NCBI GenBank assembly: GCA_028290085.1
Contig: JAQGKN010000073.1
Span: 1 to 5,908, forward strand
Origin: Hyphomicrobiales bacterium
GTDB lineage: Bacteria; Pseudomonadota; Alphaproteobacteria; Rhizobiales; Beijerinckiaceae
DNA: 5,908 nt
Direction: 5' to 3'
Of this stretch, positions 1 through 5,618 are shown one piece after another (the first letter of the stretch is position 1; every line of letters begins with the position of its first letter). The translations under genes were made by a program, and so were the position numbers. The notes under the pieces are model-generated. The model did no database searches, was not told the origin of the DNA, and saw only the letters and a program-made list of their open reading frames with translations.

Positions 1-1
1 G

Positions 2-922
2 TTGATTGTCGGATTCACGCCCGGTGGTGGTTATGACCTCAACGCCCGCACGCTCGCTCGGCATCTCGGACGGCACATTCCCGGAAATCCGAACGTGATC
101 GTACAGAACATGCCGGGCGCAGGCAGCCTCGTCTCGATCAATTATCTGGCGAATATCGCGCCCAAGGATGGCACCGTTCTCGCGACCTTCTCGCGCGGCG
201 TCATCTTCGAACCGCTCATGGGAAACAAGAGTGCGCAGTTCGATCCCAGAACCTTGAACTGGATCGGCAGCCCGAGCCGGGAAACGAACGTCCTCTTCGT
301 TCGCGACACGACGCCGTTCCAGAAATTCAGCGATCTGCAGGCGAAGGAAATGGTCGTTGCCACAACGGGCGGCGGTGCCGATACGGCGACGTTTCCCTTG
401 CTGGTGAATTTGATCTTCAAGACGAAACTCAAGGTCGTTTCCGGATATCCCGGTGCAAACGAAACGCTGCTCGCCGTCGAACGTGCCGAAACTGACGGAA
501 TGGCGGGCCTTTCCTGGGGCTACATCAAGGCCAGCCGCCCGTCGTGGATCGAGCAGAAGAAAATCCGTGTGCTGATGCAATTGGCGCTCAACCGCGCCAG
601 CGATCTGCCGGACATGCCGACTGCCATGGAAATGGTGCAGGACCCGGCTGATCGTCAGCTCCTCGAATTGTTCTTCGCTCGCCTTGCCATCGCCTGGCCA
701 CTCGCGGCTCCAGCGACTGTACCCCGTGGCCGGGTTGAAGCATTGAGGACAGCATTCGACGAGACCATGAGCGATCCTGAATATCGCGCGGACGCGGAGC
801 GTCAGCTGCTGGATGTCGCGCCGGTCACGGGCTCTGAAATCAGCGAATTGCTGACACGGATCTACGCAACCCCGACCGCGGTCGTGGAGCGTGCGCGCCA
901 AATCAACGACGGCCCGAAATAG
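2..922 (+). CDS. TctC/Bug-family tripartite tricarboxylate transporter substrate-binding protein, 5' partial
   Basis: Periplasmic solute-binding protein that captures a small carboxylate for a TctAB-type permease. The reading frame is open at the window's left edge. The visible 306 residues begin inside the first beta strand (IVGFTPGGGYD, residues 2-12), so the signal peptide and about ten mature residues are missing and the TTG at position 2 is not the real start. Family hallmarks in order are the PGGGYD loop with ligand-contacting Asp12, 'GNPNVIVQNMPGAGS' near residues 28-42, 'APKDGT' near 53-58, 'WIGSPSRE' near 87-94, and a C-terminal helical part ending 'ATPTAVVERARQINDGPK'. The frame is intact to the TAG stop. 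The monooxygenase starts 41 bp downstream on the same strand with its own ribosome site and no terminator between, so the two are probably co-transcribed. The ligand is unknown; no tctA/tctB is in view. The family assignment is firm, the substrate is not. Confidence 0.93.
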   Translation: MIVGFTPGGGYDLNARTLARHLGRHIPGNPNVIVQNMPGAGSLVSINYLANIAPKDGTVLATFSRGVIFEPLMGNKSAQFDPRTLNWIGSPSRETNVLFVRDTTPFQKFSDLQAKEMVVATTGGGADTATFPLLVNLIFKTKLKVVSGYPGANETLLAVERAETDGMAGLSWGYIKASRPSWIEQKKIRVLMQLALNRASDLPDMPTAMEMVQDPADRQLLELFFARLAIAWPLAAPATVPRGRVEALRTAFDETMSDPEYRADAERQLLDVAPVTGSEISELLTRIYATPTAVVERARQINDGPK

Positions 923-952
923 CGAACCCGCCTCTCAGGCATCCAAGACGTC

Positions 953-957
953 AGGAG
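953..957 (+). promoter_or_regulatory. Ribosome binding site of the FAD monooxygenase
   Basis: AGGAG lies 6 nt before the ATG at 964. It fixes that start over other in-frame choices and shows the monooxygenase is translated independently of the upstream binding-protein gene. Confidence 0.8.
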
Positions 958-963
958 CAAAAA

Positions 964-2547
964 ATGTCCAAGAGCCACCAGGTCATCATCGTTGGAGGCG
1001 GCCCGGTTGGCCTTGGCCTTGCCATCAACCTCGGACTGAGAGGCATCTCATGCGCGGTGATCGAGCCGCGCACGTCCCTGAACAAGATCCCCAAGGGCCA
1101 AAATCTCACGCAGCGCACCCTGGAGCATTTTGCCTCCTGGGGACTCGACAGCGAATTGCGTGCGGCGCGCCTCATGCCGGCAGGCCACCCGATTGGTGAG
1201 TTGACGGCCTATGGCAATCTGATGAGCGACTATTGGCATGCGCCTGCAGGACGTGAACTGGTGCGCCGCTTTTACGCGCAGGACAACGAACGCCTTCCGC
1301 AATACCAGATGGAGGAGGTGCTCCGTCGCAAGGTGGCATCCATCGAATCCGTCGAGACATTTTATGGCTCGACCGTGCTGGCGGTGGATCAGACCGACAG
1401 CGGGGTTTCGATCAAGTTCCGCAACGACGACAGCGGCGAAACACAAACGCTCGAAGGCGACTATCTGGTTGGCTGCGACGGCAGCCAATCCATGGTGCGT
1501 TCACAGGTCGGGATCGAAAGAAGCACGCAGGATTACGAGCAGTTGATGCTCCTTGCGGTGTTTCATTCCAGCGAACTCAACGAACGCCTCAAGCGCTTTC
1601 CCGAACGCTCCACCTATCGGGTGCTTCGTCCCGATCTCAAAGGCTACTGGCAGTTTTTCGGCCGCGTCGATATGCCGGACGGATGGTTCTTCCACGCGCC
1701 CATTCCTCAGGACGCGGATCCCGAAACCTTTGACGCCCTCGGCCTCATTCAGGAGGCGGCAGGATTTCCATGTGCATGCGACTTCGAATACGTCGGCTTC
1801 TGGAAAATGCGCGTCGCCATCGCGGATAATTACCGGGTGGGACGTGTGTTCATCGCCGGGGATGCAGCACACAGCCATCCGCCCTATGGCGGCTTTGGCC
1901 TCAACAACGGCCTCGAAGACATCGTGAACCTCGGCTGGAAGCTGGTAGCCAATCTCGAGGGCTGGGGCGGGGATCTGTTGCTTCAATCCTACGGTCAGGA
2001 ACGTCATCCCGTTTTCAAAGACACGGCGGACGACTTCATCACGGCCCGCATTCAACGCGACGCCGTCTTCCTCGATCGTTTCAGGCCGGAGCACGATCTT
2101 GCCGAATTCGAACAGGCCTGGAAGAGCCTCGAGAGCGACATCGGATCACGCTTCCAGCAGTACGAACCGAACTACGAAGCATCGCCGGTCATCTTCGGCC
2201 CTCCGGGTGGCGTGAACACCGCGCATGGGAAACATCAGATCAAGGCGCGCCCGGGTCATCATCTGGCGCCTCTGCCGCTTTCATCTGGCAAAAATACATT
2301 CCAGGCGCTCGGCAAAGGCTTCACCTTGCTGGCTCTGGATGCGTCGCCGGAGTCGGTCCTAGCCTTCGAGGAAGCCGCCAAGTCGCTGGGTATACCGCTC
2401 AGCGTCGTTCAGGACAGCTTCACTGACGGCCGGGAGCAATATGAAGCCCGGCTTATCCTCGTGCGGCCGGACCAATATGTCGTTTGGTGTGGCGACGAGG
2501 CGCCCGCGCAAGCGAGCGAGATCCTGCGTCACGTCGTAGGACTCTGA
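964..2547 (+). CDS. FAD-dependent aromatic monooxygenase (PheA/TfdB/MhpA-type, class A flavoprotein hydroxylase)
   Basis: Cytoplasmic flavoprotein predicted to hydroxylate a phenolic or related aromatic ring using NAD(P)H and O2. The 527-residue length fits this family. Visible motifs are the Rossmann FAD site GGGPVG at residues 11-16 with ribose-binding Glu34, the DG motif YLVGCDG at 167-173, and the GD motif FIAGDAAHSHPP at 296-307 (Asp300) followed by GGFGLNNGLEDIVNLGWKL, which contacts FAD. From about residue 420 there is a C-terminal thioredoxin-like domain with RPGHH (429-433) and RPDQYVVW (501-508), as in phenol and 3-hydroxyphenylpropionate hydroxylase relatives. There is no signal peptide. 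The start is set by AGGAG 6 nt upstream. It lies 41 bp after a TctC-type binding-protein gene, which suggests the imported compound or a derivative is its substrate. MhpA, resorcinol hydroxylase and pentachlorophenol-type enzymes share this fold, so the exact reaction is unassigned. Confidence 0.92.
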   Translation: MSKSHQVIIVGGGPVGLGLAINLGLRGISCAVIEPRTSLNKIPKGQNLTQRTLEHFASWGLDSELRAARLMPAGHPIGELTAYGNLMSDYWHAPAGRELVRRFYAQDNERLPQYQMEEVLRRKVASIESVETFYGSTVLAVDQTDSGVSIKFRNDDSGETQTLEGDYLVGCDGSQSMVRSQVGIERSTQDYEQLMLLAVFHSSELNERLKRFPERSTYRVLRPDLKGYWQFFGRVDMPDGWFFHAPIPQDADPETFDALGLIQEAAGFPCACDFEYVGFWKMRVAIADNYRVGRVFIAGDAAHSHPPYGGFGLNNGLEDIVNLGWKLVANLEGWGGDLLLQSYGQERHPVFKDTADDFITARIQRDAVFLDRFRPEHDLAEFEQAWKSLESDIGSRFQQYEPNYEASPVIFGPPGGVNTAHGKHQIKARPGHHLAPLPLSSGKNTFQALGKGFTLLALDASPESVLAFEEAAKSLGIPLSVVQDSFTDGREQYEARLILVRPDQYVVWCGDEAPAQASEILRHVVGL

Positions 2548-2560
2548 TCCGGGCTCGAGA

Positions 2561-2582
2561 CCGGCGGCCCCGGGGTCGCCGG
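2561..2582. terminator. GC-rich hairpin between convergent genes, possible bidirectional terminator
   Basis: CCGGCGGCC (2561-2569) and GGTCGCCGG (2574-2582) form a 9-bp stem with one G-U wobble and a CCGG loop. It starts 14 nt after the monooxygenase stop. On the other strand it starts 7 nt after the stop of the small ORF that follows the decarboxylase-like gene. Neither side has a T-run, so it is not a classic intrinsic terminator. It may stall polymerase in both directions or protect the 3' ends. Confidence 0.45.
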
Positions 2583-2588
2583 CCTTCC

Positions 2589-2678
2589 TCAAAATTCCAC
2601 TGAATGTTCCACCTTGGCTTTGAGGTCCATCCGGGCCTTCTCGGGCACCATAAGGTCGAGAACGAGTCGTGTGATCAT
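2589..2678 (-). CDS. Possible 29-residue translationally coupled small ORF
   Basis: On the minus strand an ATG at 2678 overlaps the TGA stop of the decarboxylase-like gene as ATGA, the usual geometry for stop-start coupling. The reading frame begins MITRLVLDL, ends VEHSVEF and closes with TGA at 2589, just before the intergenic hairpin. Third codon positions look GC-rich, as in neighbouring genes. There is no Shine-Dalgarno of its own. I do not recognise the peptide. It could be a real small protein, a remnant of a once longer third gene, or chance. Confidence 0.25.
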   Translation of the reverse strand: MITRLVLDLMVPEKARMDLKAKVEHSVEF

Positions 2679-3415
2679 GCTAGTGCGAGCAAGCGACTGT
2701 GACCATTCTGGGGCGTCCAAGCGTCCAGCATCTGCAGCGCCGTGCGGATGACAGCGGCCTGATTGCAGATCACGGGTTTCCCGAATTCGCTTTCGAGTTG
2801 AACGGCGACGGGTTCGGCTATCCACGACCCGCCACCGATGTAGACGGCGTCGCAATCCGGGTTCTCCTGAAAAGCCTTTTTTCCGAGCTCATAGGCCAGG
2901 CGCATGTGGTCGCTTGACTTGATCTTGTGGAAGTCGACGGGCGCAAGTTCATTGACGGCCTTGCCGATGATGCGCGCGCCGCCTCGTGCGAAGAACTGGT
3001 CGAGGCAATCGTTCATCTCGTCGGTCCATTTGTTCGCGACGGCGATCTTCTTTGCTCCGAGATCCTTCGCGGACTTCACGACTGAAAGCACGGTCGATGT
3101 CACTGGCAATCCCGACAATCCATGGATGTGGTCCAAGAGGCGATCATGCGCGTCAACGCCGATCAGGATCGGCAGAGGAACTCCGTTTTGGATGATCATG
3201 TCGACGTCACGGTCCAAGAGCATCTGGACATACTTGTCCACCGGCGAAAAGACGCGCTCGACATCGCTTTTTGAGAATTCCTTCAGGCCCACACCGACCA
3301 TGACCTCCATCACACCCTTCGGAGCAAGGCGATAGAATTCATACGCATGATTGTCGACGACCTGCCCTGGGACAAGGCAGCCAAGTTTGTATTTAGGCGC
3401 GAAATCTTCAAACAT
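2675..3415 (-). CDS. Maleate isomerase/arylmalonate decarboxylase-like protein (Asp/Glu racemase superfamily), catalytic Cys apparently absent
   Basis: Predicted 246-residue cytoplasmic two-domain protein, close to the 240-250 residues usual for arylmalonate decarboxylase and maleate cis-trans isomerase. Matching features are the N-terminal 'KLGCLVPGQVVDNHAYEFY' strand-loop, the first active-site loop IIQNGVPLPILIG (74-86), 'GLPVTST' (102-108), the second active-site loop VYIGGGSW (191-198), 'LESEFGKPVICNQAA' (207-221), and the typical ending with GHSRLL. By motif alignment from memory, the first-site residue is Gly78 and the second, normally Cys, is Gly195. The four cysteines present (13, 137, 188, 217) are elsewhere. 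The start at 3415 is chosen because GGGGAGG lies 5 nt upstream; the frame is open 27 codons further into the racemase gene without a ribosome site. It is the second gene of a minus-strand pair. The superfamily is solid; the reaction is uncertain given the missing nucleophile. Confidence 0.82.
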   Translation of the reverse strand: MFEDFAPKYKLGCLVPGQVVDNHAYEFYRLAPKGVMEVMVGVGLKEFSKSDVERVFSPVDKYVQMLLDRDVDMIIQNGVPLPILIGVDAHDRLLDHIHGLSGLPVTSTVLSVVKSAKDLGAKKIAVANKWTDEMNDCLDQFFARGGARIIGKAVNELAPVDFHKIKSSDHMRLAYELGKKAFQENPDCDAVYIGGGSWIAEPVAVQLESEFGKPVICNQAAVIRTALQMLDAWTPQNGHSRLLALA

Positions 3416-3420
3416 TTTCA

Positions 3421-3427
3421 CCTCCCC
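3421..3427 (-). promoter_or_regulatory. Ribosome binding site deciding the start at 3415
   Basis: Read on the minus strand, GGGGAGG is followed by TGAAA and then ATG. The complementarity to the 16S rRNA tail is strong (GGAGGTGA). It selects the ATG at 3415 over the upstream in-frame ATG at 3496. Confidence 0.85.
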
Positions 3428-3464
3428 GATATTGTATTTTCTTTTGCCGGCTCGAATGAGTCCG

Positions 3465-4238
3465 TTATTTGAACCCTGCGGTGAAGTCGGCTCCAATTAA
3501 TCTCGCCTTCGGATAAGTGAGTGCGCTCTGGGTGACGCCGAAGCGCACACACATCTCAGCCATAGCGATCGAACAGGCCTTGGTGTTGAGGACCTGGACA
3601 CCCGTCTCCCGCGCGAGATCATTGGGATCGACGACATATGGGATGAGCGCCCCGCCGAGCGGCACGATGATTTCCGCGCCGCGTTCGACCATCGATCTGA
3701 TGAGCGTCGACGTCTTTTCAAAAATTTCGTCCTGGCGGCTTTGCACGTTCCTGTAAATGTCGATCGGGACGATATCGGTAACGAAATTCTCAAGGACGTA
3801 GGTACGCAATATTCGTCGCGTATAGGGAACATGCGTTTTCAACGGCACGGTGACGCCGACACGGTCTGCGAGGGTCAGAGCGACATGCATCGTCGCGCGC
3901 AGCGGGCCGATAACCGGAATGTTGACAGCGAGCCGCGCGCCGTCGACGCCCGGATCAAAGGTGTTGCTCGAGACCACCGCGTCATAGCCGTTTTCTGCGG
4001 CCCAGAAAATCTTGGCGATGATGGACGGCGCTTCCAGCACGTGGTGCAATCCGTTCAGTGCGTCTTGCGAGCCTATTGCGTCCTTCATCGAGGCGCCGGC
4101 GAAATTTTCTGGAAACCCGAGTTCGATGATCGTGCCAGGCGAGGCATAGGACGTGAGTTGACGGGTGATTTTCTCAATGTCGTAGTTCGGCTTTGACTTG
4201 GCCGTCAGGGGCGCCTGGTTGATGACCATGATCTTCAT
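3465..4238 (-). CDS. Asp/Glu/hydantoin racemase-family protein, both catalytic Cys positions substituted
   Basis: Predicted 257-residue cytoplasmic protein of the hydantoin racemase (HyuA-like) branch of the Asp/Glu racemase superfamily, whose members epimerise or isomerise acids with two facing cysteines. Visible landmarks are MKIMVINQAPLT (1-12, family strand-loop NP.T), GYDAVVSSNTFDPGVDGAR (84-102, family 'GYDAVVIACFxDPGL..AR'), IPVIGPLRATMHVA (107-120), RVGVTVPL (126-133), and GAEIIVPLGGALIP (187-200, family 'GAEAIVLGCAGM'), then GVQVLNTKACSIAMAEM. The two Cys positions read Asn92 and Gly196. Their 104-residue spacing matches hydantoin racemases (Cys76/Cys181 in the Sinorhizobium enzyme). 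The start is supported by AGGAGGA 6 nt upstream. It is the first gene of the minus-strand pair, with 49 bp to the decarboxylase-like gene. Classic racemisation is unlikely; decarboxylation, lyase or binding functions are possible. Confidence 0.85.
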   Translation of the reverse strand: MKIMVINQAPLTAKSKPNYDIEKITRQLTSYASPGTIIELGFPENFAGASMKDAIGSQDALNGLHHVLEAPSIIAKIFWAAENGYDAVVSSNTFDPGVDGARLAVNIPVIGPLRATMHVALTLADRVGVTVPLKTHVPYTRRILRTYVLENFVTDIVPIDIYRNVQSRQDEIFEKTSTLIRSMVERGAEIIVPLGGALIPYVVDPNDLARETGVQVLNTKACSIAMAEMCVRFGVTQSALTYPKARLIGADFTAGFK

Positions 4239-4244
4239 CGCGTT

Positions 4245-4251
4245 TCCTCCT
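4245..4251 (-). promoter_or_regulatory. Ribosome binding site of the racemase-family gene
   Basis: AGGAGGA on the minus strand lies 6 nt before the ATG at 4238, supporting that start over the in-frame ATG three codons later. Confidence 0.85.
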
Positions 4252-4288
4252 GAAAGACCTGGCGTAATCGCCCCGCGGACTTACGACC

Positions 4289-4318
4289 TCATTCATTGAA
4301 GGGGCAAGAAGGCGTCAA
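4289..4318 (-). CDS. Possible 9-codon leader ORF with consensus Shine-Dalgarno
   Basis: On the minus strand AGGAGGTG (4331-4324) has 8 bases of anti-SD complementarity. It is followed after 5 nt by TTG, then codons for T-P-S-C-P-F-N-E and TGA at 4289. The stop lies 50 nt before the racemase ATG. A site this good with no gene behind it suggests a leader peptide or a translated uORF affecting the downstream operon. It may also be coincidence, since the start is TTG and the peptide shows no run of a regulatory amino acid. Confidence 0.3.
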   Translation of the reverse strand: MTPSCPFNE

Positions 4319-4369
4319 GCGACCACCTCCTGTTGCCATTCGCAGAGTGAGAAACGACAGACAAGCTCC

Positions 4370-4395
4370 ATGAGTTATCTTCTGAATCAACTCAT
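4370..4395. promoter_or_regulatory. Inverted repeat ATGAGTT-N12-AACTCAT, candidate operator
   Basis: Two perfect 7-bp arms (4370-4376 and 4389-4395) are separated by 12 bp in the divergent intergenic region, 132 bp upstream of the racemase-family ATG and about 87 bp upstream of the second binding-protein gene. The spacing suits a dimeric regulator touching adjacent helical turns. No regulator gene is in the window to name it. Confidence 0.4.
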
Positions 4396-4442
4396 CTGCA
4401 ACAATCCGCGTCTTTTCTCCTGACAAGCGGACTGCTAGTTTT

Positions 4443-4459
4443 CGCGCAACGATTGCGCG
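4443..4459. promoter_or_regulatory. Perfect 17-bp palindrome CGCGCAA-CGA-TTGCGCG, candidate operator
   Basis: Two perfect 7-bp arms flank a 3-bp centre, 22 bp before the GTG at 4482. As RNA it could form a 7-bp stem with a 3-nt loop. No T-run follows, so a terminator is unlikely. The compact form fits a DNA-binding dimer site controlling the second binding-protein gene or the divergent pair; the CAA-CG-(A)TTG core loosely recalls LacI-family sites. Confidence 0.42.
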
Positions 4460-4505
4460 GCTTGAACGATGCTCATCAGCCGTGCGCAAAAAAAACATAG
4501 TCCAG

Positions 4506-5555
4506 ATGAAGGCCGGGAGGATCGATGAACAGGCTCAGGGCTTCCTTTTCCGTTTGCTGCCTATCATTGTCGCCTGCCTTTCTGCGGCGCCCAGTCGTGC
4601 AGATGATTCCTTCTTTGAGAACAGGACAATCATCCTCATTGTAAGCGGAGGTGGTGCTTACGATGCCTATGCGCGTCTCGTGGCGCGCTACTTGCCCCGT
4701 TATATTAAAGGCACTCCAAAAATAGTGGTCCAGAATTTTCCGGGCGGTGGAGGCATCAGGGCGGCGAGCTATCTTTTCAAGATCGCTCCCAAGGACGGAT
4801 CAACTATTGCTGCAGTGCACGGATCGGTCATCACAGCGCCGGTGCTGGTCCCTGAGCTTGTCGATTTTGATACCAACAAATTCGGCTGGATCGGCAATAT
4901 CACGAGCGACGTCTATATCGGTTACGTGAAGAACGACAGCCCCATCCAAAGCATGGACGATCTCAAGACCACGGAAATGATCGCCGGTGCGACGGTGCTT
5001 GGGACAGCTGGCGTCGACATGGCGGTTCTCGCGCGCGAAATCTTTCAGCTGAAAGTGAAACTGATCGCAGGTTACAAAAACAGTGAGGACATCAAACTGG
5101 CGATGGACCGTGGGGAAGTGCAGGGCACGATGGCGAGCGGCTGGTTCAGCTTGAAGCGCTCCAGCCTATGGGCTGATCGCAAAGTCCGGATACTCTTTCA
5201 ATGGGGAAGCGAGAGAAACAAGGAGCTGCAGGACGTCCCCTTGTTCCTGAGTCTTGCGACCGACGACCGCCAGCGTGCGATGCTTAAGCTCATGTCCATG
5301 CGCGAGGAAATCTCCAAGCCCTATATGGCTCCTCCTGGAACCCCGCCGGAGCGACTTAAGATTTATCGAGATGCCTTCCAAGCGATGGTAGCGGATCCAG
5401 AATTCGTCGCCGAAGCCCGCAAGCAGGCGCTCGACGTTGAAGATCCCATGTCGGGAGAAAACTTGCAGGAACTCATCCGGCAGCTCAATGCGACGCCAAA
5501 GAACGTCAGCTCGACGCTGGTCAATTTGTTCACGGAATACAATCGCAGGAACTAG
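4506..5555 (+). CDS. TctC/Bug-family substrate-binding protein, N-terminus uncertain (possible frameshift)
   Basis: Second periplasmic solute-binding protein of the tripartite tricarboxylate transporter type. The body is clear: ENRTIILIVSGGGAYDAYAR (ligand loop, GGG-AYD), 'GTPKIVVQNFPGGGG', 'IAPKDGST', 'FGWIGNITSD', 'DPMSGENLQELIRQLNATP' and a helical tail, with intact frame to TAG. A signal segment FLFRLLPIIVAC leads to a likely SRA|DD cleavage site; IVAC also resembles a lipobox. The start is unclear. A GTG at 4482 (357 aa) and the ATG at 4506 chosen here (349 aa) both lack a ribosome site, and the N-region they give carries Asp and Glu before the hydrophobic stretch. The best-placed start, ATG 4525 behind GGGAGGA, is out of frame. 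It is divergent from the racemase pair and 63 bp before the hydrolase gene, probably as one transcript. It is diverged from the first binding protein, so not a recent duplicate. Confidence 0.88.
   Translation: MKAGRIDEQAQGFLFRLLPIIVACLSAAPSRADDSFFENRTIILIVSGGGAYDAYARLVARYLPRYIKGTPKIVVQNFPGGGGIRAASYLFKIAPKDGSTIAAVHGSVITAPVLVPELVDFDTNKFGWIGNITSDVYIGYVKNDSPIQSMDDLKTTEMIAGATVLGTAGVDMAVLAREIFQLKVKLIAGYKNSEDIKLAMDRGEVQGTMASGWFSLKRSSLWADRKVRILFQWGSERNKELQDVPLFLSLATDDRQRAMLKLMSMREEISKPYMAPPGTPPERLKIYRDAFQAMVADPEFVAEARKQALDVEDPMSGENLQELIRQLNATPKNVSSTLVNLFTEYNRRN
4515..4521 (+). promoter_or_regulatory. Shine-Dalgarno serving an out-of-frame ATG at 4525
   Basis: GGGAGGA is followed after 3 nt by ATG (4525-4527). 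This is the only good ribosome site near the second binding-protein gene, but the ATG is in another frame and its ORF ends after 39 codons at a TAA near 4644. It marks the probable ancestral start of that gene. Confidence 0.5.
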
Positions 5556-5618
5556 AGCGCCTTTCGCTGGCTGCATGCTCCAAAGTGCAGGGCGCCTGAT
5601 GTGTCGGGGGACATGTTG

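Noticed and set aside
1048..1488. 146-codon open frame antisense to the monooxygenase N-terminal half
   Set aside because: Same reasoning; no ribosome site or recognisable protein features.
1501..2094. 197-codon open frame antisense to the monooxygenase
   Set aside because: It lies fully inside a gene with all family motifs, has no recognisable domain, and long antisense frames are expected in GC-rich genes.
2589..2855. Frameshift at the 3' end of the decarboxylase-like gene giving a longer protein
   Set aside because: The annotated frame already ends with the GHSRLL tail expected of the family, so no frameshift is needed.
3416..3496. 27-codon N-terminal extension of the decarboxylase-like gene from an ATG at 3496
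   Set aside because: It would overlap the racemase gene end and has no ribosome site, while ATG 3415 has GGGGAGG at ideal spacing and starts where the family's first strand starts.
3741..4196. 151-codon plus-strand frame opposite the racemase-family gene
   Set aside because: Antisense shadow of a gene with clear family motifs and a strong ribosome site.
4261..4272. Short hairpin GGCG-TAAT-CGCC in the racemase leader
   Set aside because: A 4-bp stem is too short to support a regulatory claim.
4291..4318. Possible sigma-70 promoter on the minus strand: TTGACG, 16-bp spacer, ATGAAT
   Set aside because: The -10 matches the consensus at only three of six positions, and the -35 coincides with the leader ORF start, so both cannot hold.
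4289..4498. 69-codon minus-strand frame across the divergent intergenic region
   Set aside because: No protein-like features; its upstream part has no ribosome site. Only the last nine codons behind AGGAGGTG merit mention.
5556..5618. Terminator or attenuator between the second binding protein and the hydrolase
   Set aside because: Only 4-5 bp stems (AGCG/CGCT, CTGCA/TGCAG) and no T-run, so the two genes are more likely co-transcribed.
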